A DNA stretch of 64,000 nucleotides, from contig CP159990.1 in assembly GCA_040702975.1 (NCBI GenBank), positions 1,426,001 to 1,490,000 of the forward strand. The letters are read 5' to 3'. Below, in pieces: positions 23,319 to 32,271 of the stretch (positions are counted from its first letter, which is position 1; every line of letters starts with the position of its first letter). Source of the DNA: Roseburia hominis (GTDB taxonomy: Bacteria > Bacillota > Clostridia > Lachnospirales > Lachnospiraceae). Made by a program: the position numbers and the translations under genes. Under the pieces are notes generated by a model. That model was not told the DNA's origin. It saw nothing but the letters and a program-made list of their open reading frames with translations, and ran no database searches.

Positions 23319-23606
23319 ATGACATCGGAGTTTGATATTATCTTTAGATGGATACTGTTACCTTCCTTTTTATTGGTATCGACGATTACAGTTTCAAAGA
23401 ACAACTATTGGGGAAAAGGAAATTGGTTTTGCGTTATTGGTGCTGCGATGATGTTTCTTACAGTACCTTATACACAATTTACAGAAGAAATGGGAATGGT
23501 AAAATATACTTTTCGTTTTCCTAACTTTACTTATATGGCAATAGGAATATTAGTCGCATTATGTGGAGTTGGAATCGGAACCATTTGGCACAGAAAGGCG
23601 AAATGA
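23319..23606 (+). CDS. small three-helix membrane protein
   Basis: A 95-residue protein from ATG 23319 (GGAAGA upstream) with hydrophobic segments at about residues 8-26, 33-50 and 70-90. It follows the membrane-anchored XRE gene by 26 bases and may form a sensor pair with it. No family was recognised. Confidence 0.55.
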   Translation: MTSEFDIIFRWILLPSFLLVSTITVSKNNYWGKGNWFCVIGAAMMFLTVPYTQFTEEMGMVKYTFRFPNFTYMAIGILVALCGVGIGTIWHRKAK

Positions 23607-23933
23607 AAATCAATAGCCGTACAACTTCTCATTTTTCAGGGAGCTTAATAAAGAGGAAAATCGTTAAGGAAAGAATCGAAGATGGTGCAAACGAAAAAGC
23701 AGCCTTGAACTCTTTGATAACTGCCCTTTCGTTTGCATCAATTTCGATTTTTCCTGGTTGAACAAAGCGCATCCGGGCGGCCGCTATATATGGGCTTTCA
23801 ATTCTGACGCTCTTTGCAAAACAGTATATCGCATGCCTGTGCAGATGGAGAAAAATCCCTTTAAAATCATTTCCAGAGCACCACGAATAAGCCTCCATAG
23901 GAAGCTTTTTTGAAAATATTCAGTTGCAGGTGT
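23607..23933. other. 327-bp gap without a recognisable gene
   Basis: Open frames on both strands here (for example 23629-23898 minus) have no ribosome-binding site and no family resemblance. The stretch is probably debris between the XRE cassette and the IS91-like element, whose left end should lie here. Confidence 0.4.
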
Positions 23934-25109
23934 TTAACATAATAGGTGTGGCTCAGGCCTTGTGTAATACCTGCCAGACGGCAGAGGAATGATGTTTCCA
24001 CCGCAGGATGAGCATTTGCAGACATCCTTGTTATAGAGCAGTTTGATAATAGCGGGCGCATCAAGATCTTTAAGTCTGGAAATGTATTTCTTACAGCCAA
24101 GCAGATTGCGGCATAGTATAATCTTCTTGTTTTTATTCCGAGAAGAAAGCAGGCCGTAATGCCGAATCCGCACAAAACGTTTTGGAGGAACATGCATCAG
24201 AAATCTCCGGATGAATTCTTCCCCAGGAAGTGTAAGTTCCTTCCACTGGCCTTGATTTTTGTAATCCTTAACAGTAAACGTAACCGTGGAATCCGTCATA
24301 CCCTTTATTCGGTAGTTGCTTATGGCAATCCTGTGAGTATATTTGCCAAGATATTTGATAACAGACTCCGCACCACGGAATGGCTTCTTGCAATAAGGAA
24401 TCCATTCTTTGGCATAGCAGGTGTCCAAAAGTTCCATGAAGGCATAATGATTTTTGTAAGGTTCCGCTGTTCCATGGAACTCCAGCTTTCCATCCGTCCA
24501 TAGCTGTTTTAGCCCGGCAAGATACTTGCCCCGAAAAACCCTGGAAATGACTTTGACAGGGAGAAAAAAATCCTCACCGTTATCTTTCCAGTGGTTCTTG
24601 GCATCCAGCCCTCCGCCTAACACGATGGTGTGGATATGGGGATGGAAATTCATCGCACTTCCCCAAGTGTGGAGAATACAGATATAACCGATGTCTGCCC
24701 CAAGGTATTTTTTATCTCTGGCAAGTTCGCTTAAAGTATCTGAAGCTGCATGATACAAGGCATTATAGAGTGACTTCTGGTTGCTGTAAATGACAGGATT
24801 TAATTCCTCAGGCACAGTGAAAACCACATGAAAGTATGGGGCGTCCAGTATATCCTCCCTGCGGGCATCTACCCACTTTTCCTTCGGAAACTCCTGACAC
24901 ATGGGACAACACCTGTCCCTGCAGGAATTATAATGGACGGAGATACAGCCGCAGTCCTCGCAAACACTTACATTAACACCAAATGCACCGGTTTTGCAAT
25001 TCATGATGTGATAAGCTGCTTTTCGCTGTGCCGCAGACAGTTCATGAGTTTTCTCATAGTCAGAATAAAAGCGGTTAAACACATCCTGTATCGTGCAGTT
25101 TTCGCTCAT
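23934..25109 (-). CDS. IS91-family HUH transposase
   Basis: A 391-residue protein with an N-terminal zinc-binding domain (CEDCGCISVHYNSCRDRCCPMC), then the HUH motif in MNFHPHIHTIVLGG, the tyrosine segment IKYLGKYTHRIAISN, and a C-terminal CSSCGGNI zinc ribbon. This is the full set of the IS91 transposase family (single-strand nicking and joining). Its ATG overlaps the end of the recombinase gene by four bases. Confidence 0.93.
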   Translation of the reverse strand: MSENCTIQDVFNRFYSDYEKTHELSAAQRKAAYHIMNCKTGAFGVNVSVCEDCGCISVHYNSCRDRCCPMCQEFPKEKWVDARREDILDAPYFHVVFTVPEELNPVIYSNQKSLYNALYHAASDTLSELARDKKYLGADIGYICILHTWGSAMNFHPHIHTIVLGGGLDAKNHWKDNGEDFFLPVKVISRVFRGKYLAGLKQLWTDGKLEFHGTAEPYKNHYAFMELLDTCYAKEWIPYCKKPFRGAESVIKYLGKYTHRIAISNYRIKGMTDSTVTFTVKDYKNQGQWKELTLPGEEFIRRFLMHVPPKRFVRIRHYGLLSSRNKNKKIILCRNLLGCKKYISRLKDLDAPAIIKLLYNKDVCKCSSCGGNIIPLPSGRYYTRPEPHLLC

Positions 25110-25954
25110 GATTCACCGCCTTCCGGAGCATCAAAAGGGCTGCGGATACCAAGAAGAGTTTTGTTGCTTACATGAAGGTATATATCCGTAGAGCGGGGAT
25201 CAACATGACCAAGAAGGGACTGGATATATTTGATATCCGTTCCACTTTCAAACAGGTGGCTTGCAAAACTATGGCGGCACGCATGGGAAGAAACACGGCG
25301 GGTAATACCGGCGCGTCTGGCACTTTCTTTAAAGAACTGGTTGATACTGTTCGGCTCAAGGTATCCACCGGTCCATGAGCTTGGGAAAAGAATGCCTTTC
25401 GGACGGCCGCACTGATACCAGTACTCTGTGAGAAGATCCAGATTTCTCCGGGAAAGGATCGTATACCGGTCGATCCTTCCCTTTGTCTCACGGACATGAA
25501 TGGTCAAGTTGGTACGGGAAATATCATCATAGTGGAGATGGATCACCTCGGATACGCGCAATCCAGAGGAATACATGGTCGCAATGATGGCTTTATGCTT
25601 CAGGTTCGTTGTTGCATCAATGATGGCATTTATCTCCTGATGGGTAAGGACTGTTGGAAGATTACGTTCCCGCTTCATTGCAGGAATTTCATCATCGTCC
25701 CAGCGTATCTTCAATACTCTTTTGTAGAAGAACTTGATTGCTGAACGATAATGATTATGTGTTTCCGGCGATCTGCCTTCCAGACGTTTCATGGTAAGAA
25801 AGGCATCTGCATCCTCGAGTGTGAGGTCAGTAACAGGCTTATTGGTGCAGCGCAGGAAATAGCTGACATCACTGCAATACAGTTGAATGGTCCGTTCTCT
25901 AAGGTTGCGTTTTTCCGCAGCTTGGCGGATGGAATTAAAAATATCTTCGTACAT
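25106..25954 (-). CDS. tyrosine recombinase (phage-integrase family)
   Basis: A 282-residue recombinase with SAM-like N-terminal domain (residues about 1-85) and catalytic domain: Arg in SSGLRVSEV, the HACRHSFASHL box (H-x-x-R), LLGHVDPRSTDIYLHV with the final Tyr. GGAGG lies before ATG 25954. It overlaps the IS91 transposase start (ATGA). It lacks the extra helix region of integron integrases as far as can be judged, so it is not called IntI. Confidence 0.92.
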   Translation of the reverse strand: MYEDIFNSIRQAAEKRNLRERTIQLYCSDVSYFLRCTNKPVTDLTLEDADAFLTMKRLEGRSPETHNHYRSAIKFFYKRVLKIRWDDDEIPAMKRERNLPTVLTHQEINAIIDATTNLKHKAIIATMYSSGLRVSEVIHLHYDDISRTNLTIHVRETKGRIDRYTILSRRNLDLLTEYWYQCGRPKGILFPSSWTGGYLEPNSINQFFKESARRAGITRRVSSHACRHSFASHLFESGTDIKYIQSLLGHVDPRSTDIYLHVSNKTLLGIRSPFDAPEGGES

Positions 25955-26377
25955 TATAAAACCTCCATGAATAAGTAGTTGTTAATAGTGGCAGCTACCT
26001 ATCAAGGAGGTGCATTGGCATCATAATTCCGATTGCGGAAGACACCAAAAAGTGCTATTGTATTCATAGGCAGTGGGAGTCTCCGTGTTTGATTGTTTTG
26101 TGTGGTAACTGAACAATACCGTATTACGGGAGATTTTTCCACTGCTTTTTATTTGTTGTTAAAGAAAAACTGCGCCCCAGCCTTGGCAGGCCATCGCGCA
26201 GCGATTTTGTTCAATCGGGATTTACAAAAGAGGATTACTAAGATAATTTCAGAATATTTGGGATAAAAATGAAATCGCAACTTCAAGTAGCGAAAACGCA
26301 AACATAGGTTGGTAGTAACTATTGAGGTTTGTTTATATAGTATTATTATCTCAAAATTGTGAATGGAGGTAATTAGT
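25955..26377. other. 423-bp gap with hairpins, no gene seen
   Basis: It contains ATTGTT...AACAAT near 26092-26120 and CTGCGC...GCGCAG near 26171-26202. The second hairpin encloses CCCCAGCC, as does the toxin 1 terminator at 12133-12142, so a worn type I toxin-antitoxin remnant is possible. The upstream end of the IS91-like element should also lie here. Confidence 0.35.
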
Positions 26378-26917
26378 ATGAGCTTTGCAGAAAATTTACA
26401 GAAAATCAGGAAAGAAAAACATCTTTCTCAGGAAGAATTGGCAGAAATGCTAGATGTTAGCAGGCAGGCTGTTTCAAAATGGGAACAAGGAACAGGTTAT
26501 CCGGAAGTAGATAAATTATTAATTCTATCACGTGAACTGAACTTATCATTGGACAGTCTTATGGCAACCGAAATCGCGCAAGGAAAAGCTGATGAACCTG
26601 ACAAGGCAACAGGAATTATTACAATTTCATCGCCGCATGAACACGTTGTTGCGAAGTGTTACAAGGTGATGTCTTCGCAAAAGTTCAAGGGAGGAAAGAA
26701 ATCCCCACAGTATGCTTTATATGCTGCCAGTAGTGATGGAATATCACTTTGGGGAGCATCAAATACATTTTTGGCGTGGTACGCTAATGCGGAACAATTG
26801 GAAAAGGAAATTGCCAAAATAGAGGATGCTATCTTCCGCGGAATACCAACTTATGAACTGAAATATAGCGTAAAAGTTGAAAAGAAATTCTTTGGCTTAA
26901 AAATGTTAGATGATTAG
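26378..26917 (+). CDS. XRE-family regulator with C-terminal domain of unknown function
   Basis: A 179-residue protein. Residues about 1-60 are a helix-turn-helix (LQKIRKEKHLSQEELAEMLDVSRQAVSKWEQG) with the following PEVDKLLILSRELNLSLDSL helix. The C-terminal part (residues 85-179) is not hydrophobic and looks globular, unlike the anchored XRE at 22783. GGAGG lies before ATG 26378. The next gene, for a membrane protein, follows after 37 bases and may be its partner. Confidence 0.85.
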   Translation: MSFAENLQKIRKEKHLSQEELAEMLDVSRQAVSKWEQGTGYPEVDKLLILSRELNLSLDSLMATEIAQGKADEPDKATGIITISSPHEHVVAKCYKVMSSQKFKGGKKSPQYALYAASSDGISLWGASNTFLAWYANAEQLEKEIAKIEDAIFRGIPTYELKYSVKVEKKFFGLKMLDD

Positions 26918-26954
26918 AAGCTATAGATGAAGACTAAACTTGTGGAGAGGGTTT

Positions 26955-27356
26955 ATGAAGTGGCTGAAAAGATTTGGGATAGCGATTTTGGTTTTGCCGA
27001 TTATCCTATTAGTGATTTTGGGGGGATATGAAGTTTTTGGTATGTGCATAAACCATATTGCGACCCAAAAACAAACCCATACATTGCAGATGAACTTAGA
27101 AAATGAAATTTCTGATATTGAGATTGTAAATGCCTATTCAGAAACCGGAAATACATCAGGAACTGGAAACCATGTCGACTGCCTGTCCTCTATAACATTT
27201 TCAACAGATATGCAAAAAACTGAAATAGAGGATTGTATGTCGAATTACTATGTGTTTGATGAATCGAGTTGCTATGTGAATAAAACAGAAGATGGGTATT
27301 ACGTAATTTATATCAATACATCAGCTCCGTTTGTGGATAATATAGAAGGACACTAA
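26955..27356 (+). CDS. membrane-anchored extracytoplasmic protein, unknown
   Basis: A 133-residue protein with a signal-anchor (KRFGIAILVLPIILLVILGGYEVFG, residues about 5-29) and a polar extracellular part. GGAGAGG lies before ATG 26955. No family was recognised. It is the last gene of the accessory island; the bidirectional terminator at 27496-27529 separates it from the conventional chromosome. Confidence 0.6.
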   Translation: MKWLKRFGIAILVLPIILLVILGGYEVFGMCINHIATQKQTHTLQMNLENEISDIEIVNAYSETGNTSGTGNHVDCLSSITFSTDMQKTEIEDCMSNYYVFDESSCYVNKTEDGYYVIYINTSAPFVDNIEGH

Positions 27357-27495
27357 CTTAAACCATTTGTATCCGTCATACCCGTTGAAATCTCCTTCAT
27401 TTTGCGATAGAATGAAGGAGATAAATTGAACACTATTTGCACCGCGACGCACAGCCGCGAAGGCGTTTCAGACAAGCCGCCAATAAAGTTGAAGA

Positions 27496-27529
27496 GAAGA
27501 GGAGCGGGCCCTATGAATTGCTCCTCTTC
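27496..27529. terminator. bidirectional terminator
   Basis: GAAGAGGAGC (27496-27505) pairs with GCTCCTCTTC (27520-27529), loop of 14 bases. It lies 11 bases beyond the end of the leftward yitT-like gene. Confidence 0.65.
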
Positions 27530-27540
27530 GTCCACCAAAA

Positions 27541-28398
27541 TTATTCCGTCTTAAACCCTTCCCCAACAACCTCACTCGATTCCATAATCACCAAAAACGA
27601 CTTCTCATCAATCTCCTTAATAAGCCTCCTGATCCCATACATCTGCTTATTATTACATGCACACATGACCACATCTTTTTCCAGCTTCGAGTAACTCCCG
27701 TACCCTTTCAGGATTGTAGAGCCCCGCCCCAGAATTTCATCAATCCGGTCACAGATTTCCTGTCCCCGTTCCGTAACGATCAGCGCGACCTTGCCTTCAT
27801 CAATGCCATACATTACCCGGTCTACAACCACCGAAAGAATATACGTAACGATCATACCATAGATCAGGCTGTTCACATCTCTGGAGATCAGCGCAGTACC
27901 AAGTCCGACGATCAGGGCGTCCATGGCGAGTGTAATATTTCCGATAGAAAGGTGAGGGTTCTTTGCCTTGATCGAAAGCATGATAAAATCCGCTCCTCCG
28001 GTGGAAGAATCACGCATATAAATCATGGCATAGCCAAGGCCGGACAGGACGCCGCAGCAGATGGCAGCAAGAAGCCGGTCTCCTTCATAGACCGGAAACA
28101 TAGGCGCAATCACGTCCATGATCACAGAAGTAATGATCATAGTGCGAAGGGAGCGCATAAAAAATTTCCTCCCCAGAATCTTAAAGCAGAAAAATGCAAT
28201 CGGTATATTTAAAATAAGTGCGACAGTACCCATCGGCAGTCCGAACAAGTGATAAAAGATCAAGGCGATTCCGTTGATTCCCGCCAGCGGGAACCGGGCC
28301 TGCGCTGCAAAATTATATGCCCCCACCGCGATCAGGATTCCGGCGAAAATGTCTACCGCAATATCCTTTAATAATTCTGTTTTTTTGTTGTGTACCAT
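27541..28398 (-). CDS. YitT-family membrane protein (DUF161 + DUF2179)
   Basis: A 285-residue protein with five or six membrane helices (DUF161 unit, starting at IAVDIFAGILIAVGAYNFA) and a C-terminal soluble DUF2179 domain (VTERGQEICDRIDEILGRGSTILKGYG). This is the usual YitT layout and length. Transport or sensing is suspected, without proof. GGAGG lies before ATG 28398. The message has a leader of about 235 bases (see next entry). Confidence 0.9.
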   Translation of the reverse strand: MVHNKKTELLKDIAVDIFAGILIAVGAYNFAAQARFPLAGINGIALIFYHLFGLPMGTVALILNIPIAFFCFKILGRKFFMRSLRTMIITSVIMDVIAPMFPVYEGDRLLAAICCGVLSGLGYAMIYMRDSSTGGADFIMLSIKAKNPHLSIGNITLAMDALIVGLGTALISRDVNSLIYGMIVTYILSVVVDRVMYGIDEGKVALIVTERGQEICDRIDEILGRGSTILKGYGSYSKLEKDVVMCACNNKQMYGIRRLIKEIDEKSFLVIMESSEVVGEGFKTE

Positions 28399-28728
28399 TT
28401 ATGTTTCCTCCTTCATGAAAGTATATGAGCATTTCCCATACTTAACCTGGAAATGTATGCAGTTTAAAATTTTTGCAAGGGCAATTCCTGAAAGATATAA
28501 CATCTCCTTTTGAGCATTGTGGTAGTCTCAAAGCCCCTATAAGCAAAAAAAACACCTGCCAATTATACAATCCTGCGGTACATTCCCAAGAGAGGAATGT
28601 CTGCAACAAAATATAATCGCAAATGCTCTTCACATATCTAGTATACAATCAAAAAAGTAAAAATGTCAACACCTCACAGAAAAAAGATGCTATACTAAGA
28701 TGAAGAACATAAAGGAGAATAAGCCAAG
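28399..28728 (-). promoter_or_regulatory. yitT promoter with long leader; divergent intergenic region
   Basis: On the minus strand TTGACA (28664-28669) and TATACT (28640-28645) are 18 bases apart, so the yitT message has a leader of roughly 235 bases. No known riboswitch was recognised in it. For the rightward dehydrogenase gene a TATACT (28691-28696) and AAGGAG before ATG 28729 are visible, but no good -35 box. Confidence 0.5.
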
Positions 28729-29667
28729 ATGAAGATAGTTTTTTTAGATGTCAAGACCATCGGTGAGGATATAGATCTGTCCGGTTACGATGCATTGGGA
28801 GAAGTGGTAAAATACGGATTTTCCGCACCGGAGGAAGTGCCGGAACGAGTGAAAGACGCCGATGTGATCGTTTTAAATAAAGTACGGGTGAACGAACGGA
28901 CGATAGGAAGTGCCGAAAGATTAAAACTGGTCTGTGTAACAGCCACCGGCACGAATAATCTGGATAAAGAATATCTGGAAAAACGCGGGATCGCGTGGAG
29001 GAATGTAGCTGGCTATTCCACTGAGACCGTAGCCCAGCACACCTTTGCCATGCTGCTCTATTTGCTGGAAAAACTCCGGTATTACGATGACTATGTCAAA
29101 GAGGAGCGCTATGTAAATGACACGATCTTCACCCATTTTGCAGAGCATTTTACGGAAATCTGCGGGAAGACCTGGGGAATCATCGGGCTTGGAAATATCG
29201 GAAGACGGGTCGCTGGGATTGCAGAGGCGTTTGGCGCGAAAGTAATCTATTATTCCGCATCGGGACGGCCAGCCCAGGAGGGATACCAGCAGGTGGATTT
29301 TGACACCCTGCTGCGGGAATCAGATATCATTTCCGTACATGCGCCGCTCAATGAACATACGGAAAATCTGATCGATAAAAAGGCTTTGGCGAAAATGAAG
29401 CCTTCCTGCATTTTCCTGAATCTCGGGCGCGGTCCTATCGTGGTGGAAAAAGACCTGTATGATGCGCTGATGAGTGGAGAAATTGCTGCGGCAGGGCTGG
29501 ATGTGCTTTGCGAGGAGCCTATGAATGAGAAGAATCCGCTCATTGCTATTAAGGATAGCCGAAAACTTCTGATCACCCCGCATGTGGCGTGGGCGAGCGT
29601 GGAGGCGAGGACGAAACTGATGGGGATTATTCTTGGGCAGATTAAAGAGTATATGGGTGAAATCTAA
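28729..29667 (+). CDS. D-isomer-specific 2-hydroxyacid dehydrogenase
   Basis: A 312-residue NAD-dependent dehydrogenase. GIIGLGNIGRRVAGIAEAFG is the nucleotide-binding Rossmann loop (about residues 147-166), FLNLGRGPIVVEKDLYDAL holds the catalytic Arg segment, and LLITPHVAWASVEA the catalytic His. It interconverts a 2-keto acid and a D-2-hydroxy acid (hydroxypyruvate or phenylpyruvate-type substrates are possible). It is followed after 33 bases by an amidohydrolase gene. Confidence 0.92.
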   Translation: MKIVFLDVKTIGEDIDLSGYDALGEVVKYGFSAPEEVPERVKDADVIVLNKVRVNERTIGSAERLKLVCVTATGTNNLDKEYLEKRGIAWRNVAGYSTETVAQHTFAMLLYLLEKLRYYDDYVKEERYVNDTIFTHFAEHFTEICGKTWGIIGLGNIGRRVAGIAEAFGAKVIYYSASGRPAQEGYQQVDFDTLLRESDIISVHAPLNEHTENLIDKKALAKMKPSCIFLNLGRGPIVVEKDLYDALMSGEIAAAGLDVLCEEPMNEKNPLIAIKDSRKLLITPHVAWASVEARTKLMGIILGQIKEYMGEI

Positions 29668-29700
29668 CCCGGAGTATCCGGAAGAGGGAGAGGGCATGGT

Positions 29701-30915
29701 GTGTTCCAGATGAATGGTAAGAATGATATGAATGTAGCAAACGAAATACGCGCGTGGGAAAGTCAGATGGTGGAAGACAGAAGATTTTTGCATATGAATC
29801 CGGAACTGAGCAATCAGGAATTTGAAACAACAGCATTTATAAAAAAGCGCCTGGAAGAATATGGAATAGAGATCGAAAACCTTCCGATTCCAACAGGAGT
29901 CAGCGCACTGATACATGGGGATAGAAACGGAAAAACAATATGTATCCGACATGATATTGATGCTCTCCCCATTAAGGAGGATACAGGGCTGGAATTTTCA
30001 TCAAAGCAAGATGGGGTGAGCCATTGCTGCGGACATGATATACATACGGTTATTGCGTTGTATTGTGCAAAATATCTGCAGGAACACAGAAAGCAGCTGA
30101 AGGGTAATGTAAGGGTCGTATTCCAGCCGGCAGAAGAAACAGGAGCAGGAGCCAGAAGTATGATGAGGGCCGGATTTGCAGAGCTCGCCCCACAGACAGA
30201 TCTTGTGGTAGGTCTCCACACACATCCTATGACAACAGTAGGAGAAATCTGCTTACGCAAAGGGCCAATGGAAGCGGGAGTAGATTATCTGAAAATAACG
30301 GTACAGGGATGCAGCGGGCATGGAGCATATCCTCACGATTGCGTAGATCCGATTGTGGTAAGCGCATATTTAATCACCCAGCTTCAAACGGTGATTTCCC
30401 GTGAAAATCAGGCAGTTTGTCCGGCAGTACTGACGCTTGGAAGTATCCATGGAGGAGAGACGTACAATTCGATTCCCGGCGAAGTAACCATGCTTGGAAC
30501 GCTCCGTTCTTTATACCCGGAAAGCAGAGAGAAGAACTTGGATGCCATTCGGCGTATTGTCAATCATGTCTGCGAAGGAATGAGAGCAAAGGGAACTGTG
30601 GAGATTAGTGAAGGAAACATACCCCCGATTATCAACCGGGCTGATGTGGTAGATGGCATTGTGAAAGCAGCAGATCAGGTATTGGGCAAAGGTCATGTGA
30701 GAGAGCTTCCAAATCCCAGTATGGGCTCTGATGATTTTGCGGTATTTTTGAATCAATGTGAAGGGGCACAGTTTTTTCTTGGAACGGGAAACGAACAAGA
30801 GTGTAGCAGGTTGGGACTGCATAAAGGCAATAATATCTTTGATGAACGTTCCTTAGTGGTTGGAACAGCAGTTCTTTGTCAATATATTATGAATGAATTG
30901 GGGGGACACAAATGA
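29701..30915 (+). CDS. M20-family amidohydrolase (aminoacylase/IAA-hydrolase type)
   Basis: Up to 404 residues; GTG 29701 has GGAGAGGG upstream and ATGs at 29710 and 29728 are alternatives. IRHDIDALPI, CCGHDIHT, PAEETGAGA and GLHTHPM supply the metal ligands of M20D peptidases. Enzymes of this group remove an acyl group from N-acyl amino acids or related amides. It probably forms an operon with the dehydrogenase, and a 21-codon frame overlaps its stop. Confidence 0.9.
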   Translation: MFQMNGKNDMNVANEIRAWESQMVEDRRFLHMNPELSNQEFETTAFIKKRLEEYGIEIENLPIPTGVSALIHGDRNGKTICIRHDIDALPIKEDTGLEFSSKQDGVSHCCGHDIHTVIALYCAKYLQEHRKQLKGNVRVVFQPAEETGAGARSMMRAGFAELAPQTDLVVGLHTHPMTTVGEICLRKGPMEAGVDYLKITVQGCSGHGAYPHDCVDPIVVSAYLITQLQTVISRENQAVCPAVLTLGSIHGGETYNSIPGEVTMLGTLRSLYPESREKNLDAIRRIVNHVCEGMRAKGTVEISEGNIPPIINRADVVDGIVKAADQVLGKGHVRELPNPSMGSDDFAVFLNQCEGAQFFLGTGNEQECSRLGLHKGNNIFDERSLVVGTAVLCQYIMNELGGHK

Positions 30916-30977
30916 AAAAACAGAAGGCCGTTGCGATCACATTATGCATGATTGAAGCGGTGACTGTTGTAGAATAG
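30912..30977 (+). CDS. 21-codon ORF, likely truncated gene start
   Basis: ATG 30912 overlaps the amidohydrolase stop (ATGA) and GGGGG lies just upstream. The peptide MKKQKAVAITLCMIEAVTVV looks like the positively charged, hydrophobic beginning of an exported or membrane protein, but the frame stops at 30977 right before a terminator. It may be the remnant of a third operon gene. Confidence 0.35.
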   Translation: MKKQKAVAITLCMIEAVTVVE

Positions 30978-30980
30978 TGT

Positions 30981-31010
30981 AAGGGGCTATCTATTTCCCG
31001 ATAGCCCCTT
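30981..31010 (+). terminator. Rho-independent terminator
   Basis: AAGGGGCTATC-TATTTCCC-GATAGCCCCTT, a perfect 11-base-pair stem four bases after the 21-codon frame, in the space between convergent operons; it can serve both sides. Confidence 0.8.
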
Positions 31011-31053
31011 AAATGGCTCTGTCGTTCATAACTTCTGCCAGGTTGTCAAGAAT

Positions 31054-32271
31054 TTATTTTGCATACAACTTCACAATCTCAATCGCTATGTCCGTAGCCT
31101 TATCCATTCCTTCCGCCGTGATATGTTCATACGGCCCATGGAATGCATAGCCGCCGGTTCCAAGGTTCGGACAGGGAAGCCCCATGTAGCTCAGACGACA
31201 GCCGTCTGTACCGCCGCGGATCGGGATCACGAGCGGAGTCACATCTGCCTTCTCGCAGGCAATCTTCGCATTCTCGATCAGGTGCATACAATTTGCAATG
31301 ACCTGGAACATATTCTTATACTGGTCGGTGATCGTAAGCTTTACGGTACCTTCGCCCCATTTTTCATTTAAATCTTTTTCAATCAGACGCAGGGTATTTT
31401 TCCGTGCCTCAAATAAATGTTCGTCATGGTCGCGGACGATATAATGCATGTGCGCTTTTGTCACGTCTCCGTTTATGGATACCAGGTGGTAGAAGCCTTC
31501 GTAATCCTCGGTTCCCCGCGGAGTCTCAAAGCCCGGAAGCATGTTGTTGATCTCCATCGCCACCAGGGAAGCGTTGATCATGGTGTCCTTGCTGGAACCC
31601 GGGTGGACCCCAAAACCGACGATGTCGAACTCAGCCTTGCAGGCGTTGAAGTTCTCGTACTGGATCTCGCCTTCCGGTCCGCCGTCCAGGGTATAGGCAA
31701 ATTCTGCGCCGAAGCCCTCCACATCAAAATTGTCCGGGCCTTTTCCCACTTCCTCGTCCGGGGTAAATGCAAGATAAATCGGACCATGAGGGATATGTTC
31801 CTCTTTCAGGCGTTCTGCCATGGTAAGAATCTCAGCGATTCCGGCCTTGTCATCTGCACCGAGCACGGTGGTTCCGTCGGTGGTGATCAGAGTGCGTCCC
31901 GCAAGCTGTGGCAGGTGCGGGAAATCCTTCAGGGTCAGTGCGCGTCCACTGTCGCCCAGCTTCAGTTCGCCTCCGTCATAGTTCTCATGTACTACCGGGA
32001 TGATATCGTGGTCGCAGTAGTCGGAGACCGTATCCATATGCGCAATAAAACCAAGTTTTGTCTTATCCTCATAGCCTTCGGTCGCCGGAATCGTACCATA
32101 CACATAACAGGTATCACTGAGGCGCACGTCCTCGATCCCCATCTCCCTCATCTCCTCGGCCAGCAGCTTTGCCAGGTCGAACTGGCACATACTGGAAGGA
32201 TAAGTGCTGCTCTCTTCATCACTCGGTGTGCGGACTGCCGCATACTTTAAAAGTCTTTCATATGCTTTCAT
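31054..32271 (-). CDS. pepT: peptidase T (tripeptide aminopeptidase)
   Basis: A 405-residue M20B metallopeptidase. Metal ligands are seen in GFIAHMDTVSDY (His, Asp), LGADDKAGIAE (bridging Asp), FTPDEEVGKG (Glu pair), YTLDGGPEG (Asp) and YAFHGPYEHIT (His); PIRGGTDG is also typical. It removes the N-terminal residue from tripeptides in the cytoplasm. AGAGAGG before ATG 32271 sets the start; the frame is open to 32304. It is monocistronic. Confidence 0.95.
   Translation of the reverse strand: MKAYERLLKYAAVRTPSDEESSTYPSSMCQFDLAKLLAEEMREMGIEDVRLSDTCYVYGTIPATEGYEDKTKLGFIAHMDTVSDYCDHDIIPVVHENYDGGELKLGDSGRALTLKDFPHLPQLAGRTLITTDGTTVLGADDKAGIAEILTMAERLKEEHIPHGPIYLAFTPDEEVGKGPDNFDVEGFGAEFAYTLDGGPEGEIQYENFNACKAEFDIVGFGVHPGSSKDTMINASLVAMEINNMLPGFETPRGTEDYEGFYHLVSINGDVTKAHMHYIVRDHDEHLFEARKNTLRLIEKDLNEKWGEGTVKLTITDQYKNMFQVIANCMHLIENAKIACEKADVTPLVIPIRGGTDGCRLSYMGLPCPNLGTGGYAFHGPYEHITAEGMDKATDIAIEIVKLYAK

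Larger units (their letters stand above)
23934..25954 (-). mobile_element. IS91-like element with tyrosine recombinase
   Basis: The two overlapping leftward genes form a unit known in several phyla: a tyrosine recombinase directly upstream of an IS91-type HUH transposase. The outer ends cannot be fixed from one copy; the coordinates given are those of the coding part. IS91/ISCR elements move by rolling-circle replication and can carry adjacent DNA when they read past their terminus, which fits their place inside a cassette island. Confidence 0.75.

Noticed and set aside
23629..23898. 89-codon minus-strand frame left of the IS91-like element
   Set aside because: No ribosome-binding site and no family resemblance; treated as debris.
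29320..29952. 210-codon minus-strand frame across the dehydrogenase-amidohydrolase junction
   Set aside because: It crosses two well-supported genes and has no ribosome-binding site.
31417..32250. 277-codon frame opposite pepT
   Set aside because: The minus-strand gene carries the full M20B metal-ligand set, and this frame shows no motif or start site.
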